A DNA stretch of 64,000 bases, from contig NZ_JAWHTC010000001.1 in NCBI RefSeq assembly GCF_032586155.1, positions 1,225,855-1,289,854 on the forward strand, written 5' to 3'. Below, one piece after another: positions 63,301 to 64,000 of the stretch (the stretch's first letter is position 1; every line of letters begins with the position of its first letter). The DNA comes from JAWHTC01 sp032586155 (GTDB lineage: Bacteria > Pseudomonadota > Alphaproteobacteria > Rhodobacterales > Rhodobacteraceae). The translations under genes and the position numbers were made by a program. The notes under the pieces are model-generated. The model saw only the letters and a program-made list of their open reading frames with translations. It did no database searches and had not been told where the DNA came from.

Positions 63301-64000
63301 TCACACTTCCTTTTCCGCGCTGAATATGAACCGATTGAGTGAAAACATGAACTCGCCGGCTTCATCAGTTCCGCGCTGGTCGGCCTCCCATTCGACCCAA
63401 TCCCCTTCGGTGAATTCATTTGATGCCGCCATCATAGACTTAATAAAGCCCGCCGTTTGCTGAGCATATGTTTCCGGATCCATCTCCCAATTTAGGACAG
63501 CAAAACTGCGCCTTTTGGTGACGGTGAATCCAGCGTTGCGCAAACGGCGTGATAGCGTTCTCGGAACAGAAGGATCGGCATAGGGTCCCGTTAGCATCGC
63601 AATTGCCCTTTTCATAAGGTCTTGGTTGCGGCAGTTCCAGATCAGGGACTCCCAGTCGGTATCCAAGATGACCACGCGGCCGCCTGGTTTCACAACGCGA
63701 TACATCTCCTCGACGGCCCTGTCCGGTTCATGAACGAAACAAAACAGCTGCGCGGCGGTGACGGCGTCAAATACGCCATCTTCAAAAGGGAGATCCGTCG
63801 CACTCCCAAGCGCGAATTCTCCACCCGGACAAAGACCCTGCGCCATAGCGATCATCTGCGGAGAGGTGTCCACGCCACAAACGCGACCCTCGGGGCCTAC
63901 GACCTCTTTCATCTCCTTGGCGATGAGCCTCCCCATCTGAACTGGTCCACCGCTATGTTTAGGAAACGGAGGACCGAGAATGGCGAACAAGCGACCGAAG
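63301..64000 (-). CDS. SAM-dependent methyltransferase (partial)
   Basis: The frame runs off the right edge, so the N-terminus is missing. The visible part has methyltransferase motifs RVCGVDTSPQMIAMAQ, GSATDLPFEDGVFDAVTAAQLFCFV and VKPGGRVVILDTDWESL, as in UbiE-like and arsenite-methyltransferase relatives. The first SAM loop, normally DVGCGTG, reads HSGGPVQ here and the sequence before it is not family-like, so the 5' end may be altered or the gene may be damaged. Confidence 0.7.
   Translation of the reverse strand, partial: FGRLFAILGPPFPKHSGGPVQMGRLIAKEMKEVVGPEGRVCGVDTSPQMIAMAQGLCPGGEFALGSATDLPFEDGVFDAVTAAQLFCFVHEPDRAVEEMYRVVKPGGRVVILDTDWESLIWNCRNQDLMKRAIAMLTGPYADPSVPRTLSRRLRNAGFTVTKRRSFAVLNWEMDPETYAQQTAGFIKSMMAASNEFTEGDWVEWEADQRGTDEAGEFMFSLNRFIFSAEKEV

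Overview
The window is a GC-rich alphaproteobacterial chromosome segment, most likely from the Roseobacter group of Rhodobacteraceae. The pointers are an iscR-sufBCDS operon with Rhodobacterales-type passenger genes, chpT of the CtrA phosphorelay, olsBA for ornithine lipids, a metal-site variant of HemB, L21 with a long C-terminal extension, a DUF3553 protein, and a cupin of the marine DMSP-lyase superfamily. The genus is inferred, not proven.

Positions 1-12.6 kb are a mixed housekeeping/accessory stretch: the end of psuG, a DUF502 membrane protein, bdhA (3-hydroxybutyrate dehydrogenase) preceded by a candidate small RNA, an orphan family-5 solute-binding protein, an overlapping arsC-aqpS arsenic pair, a ProC-like reductase, a fused TIM-barrel/B12-binding protein facing a 2OG-Fe(II) oxygenase, a luciferase-like monooxygenase, tRNA-Arg(CCG), a membrane-anchored spermidine-synthase-like protein and a 42-residue lipoprotein. 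Positions 12.7-22.4 kb hold one long leftward Fe-S assembly operon: iscR, a NifS/IscS-type cysteine desulfurase, sufB, three passengers, sufC, sufD, two Yip1-like proteins and sufS.

Positions 22.5-49.4 kb are core genome: hydrolase and HD proteins, mfd, hemB, gyrA, an M32 carboxypeptidase, ctaA, trmJ, a ThiE-like protein, olsA/olsB, chpT, proA, proB, obg, a GNAT, a LysE exporter, rpmA and rplU, a lipoprotein with an apparent ATT start, and two DUF2059 proteins. Three related short palindromes (GTAGGG-type) sit at gene ends in this part.

At tRNA-Ser(CGA) (49475-49564) the character changes: longer gene-poor gaps, small unknown genes and transport/catabolic modules follow to the window end, although no integrase or second att copy is visible. 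The most unusual unit is a rightward cluster at 50.3-54.6 kb: a small membrane protein, a secreted protein with seven Cys-rich repeats, a DgcN-like DUF1611 protein, a PLP-dependent alanine/ornithine-type racemase, and three small proteins, one of 39 residues, linked by ATGA overlaps. It looks like an amino-acid racemisation/acylation module with unexplained small partners. Further right are GFA and ABM proteins, a LysR regulator with a perfect palindrome at its start, a 1.2 kb gap with an 18-bp inverted repeat, and a module of Tat-type solute-binding protein, membrane fatty-acid-hydroxylase-like enzyme, LysR regulator and DMSP-lyase-like cupin. A methyltransferase gene runs off the right edge.
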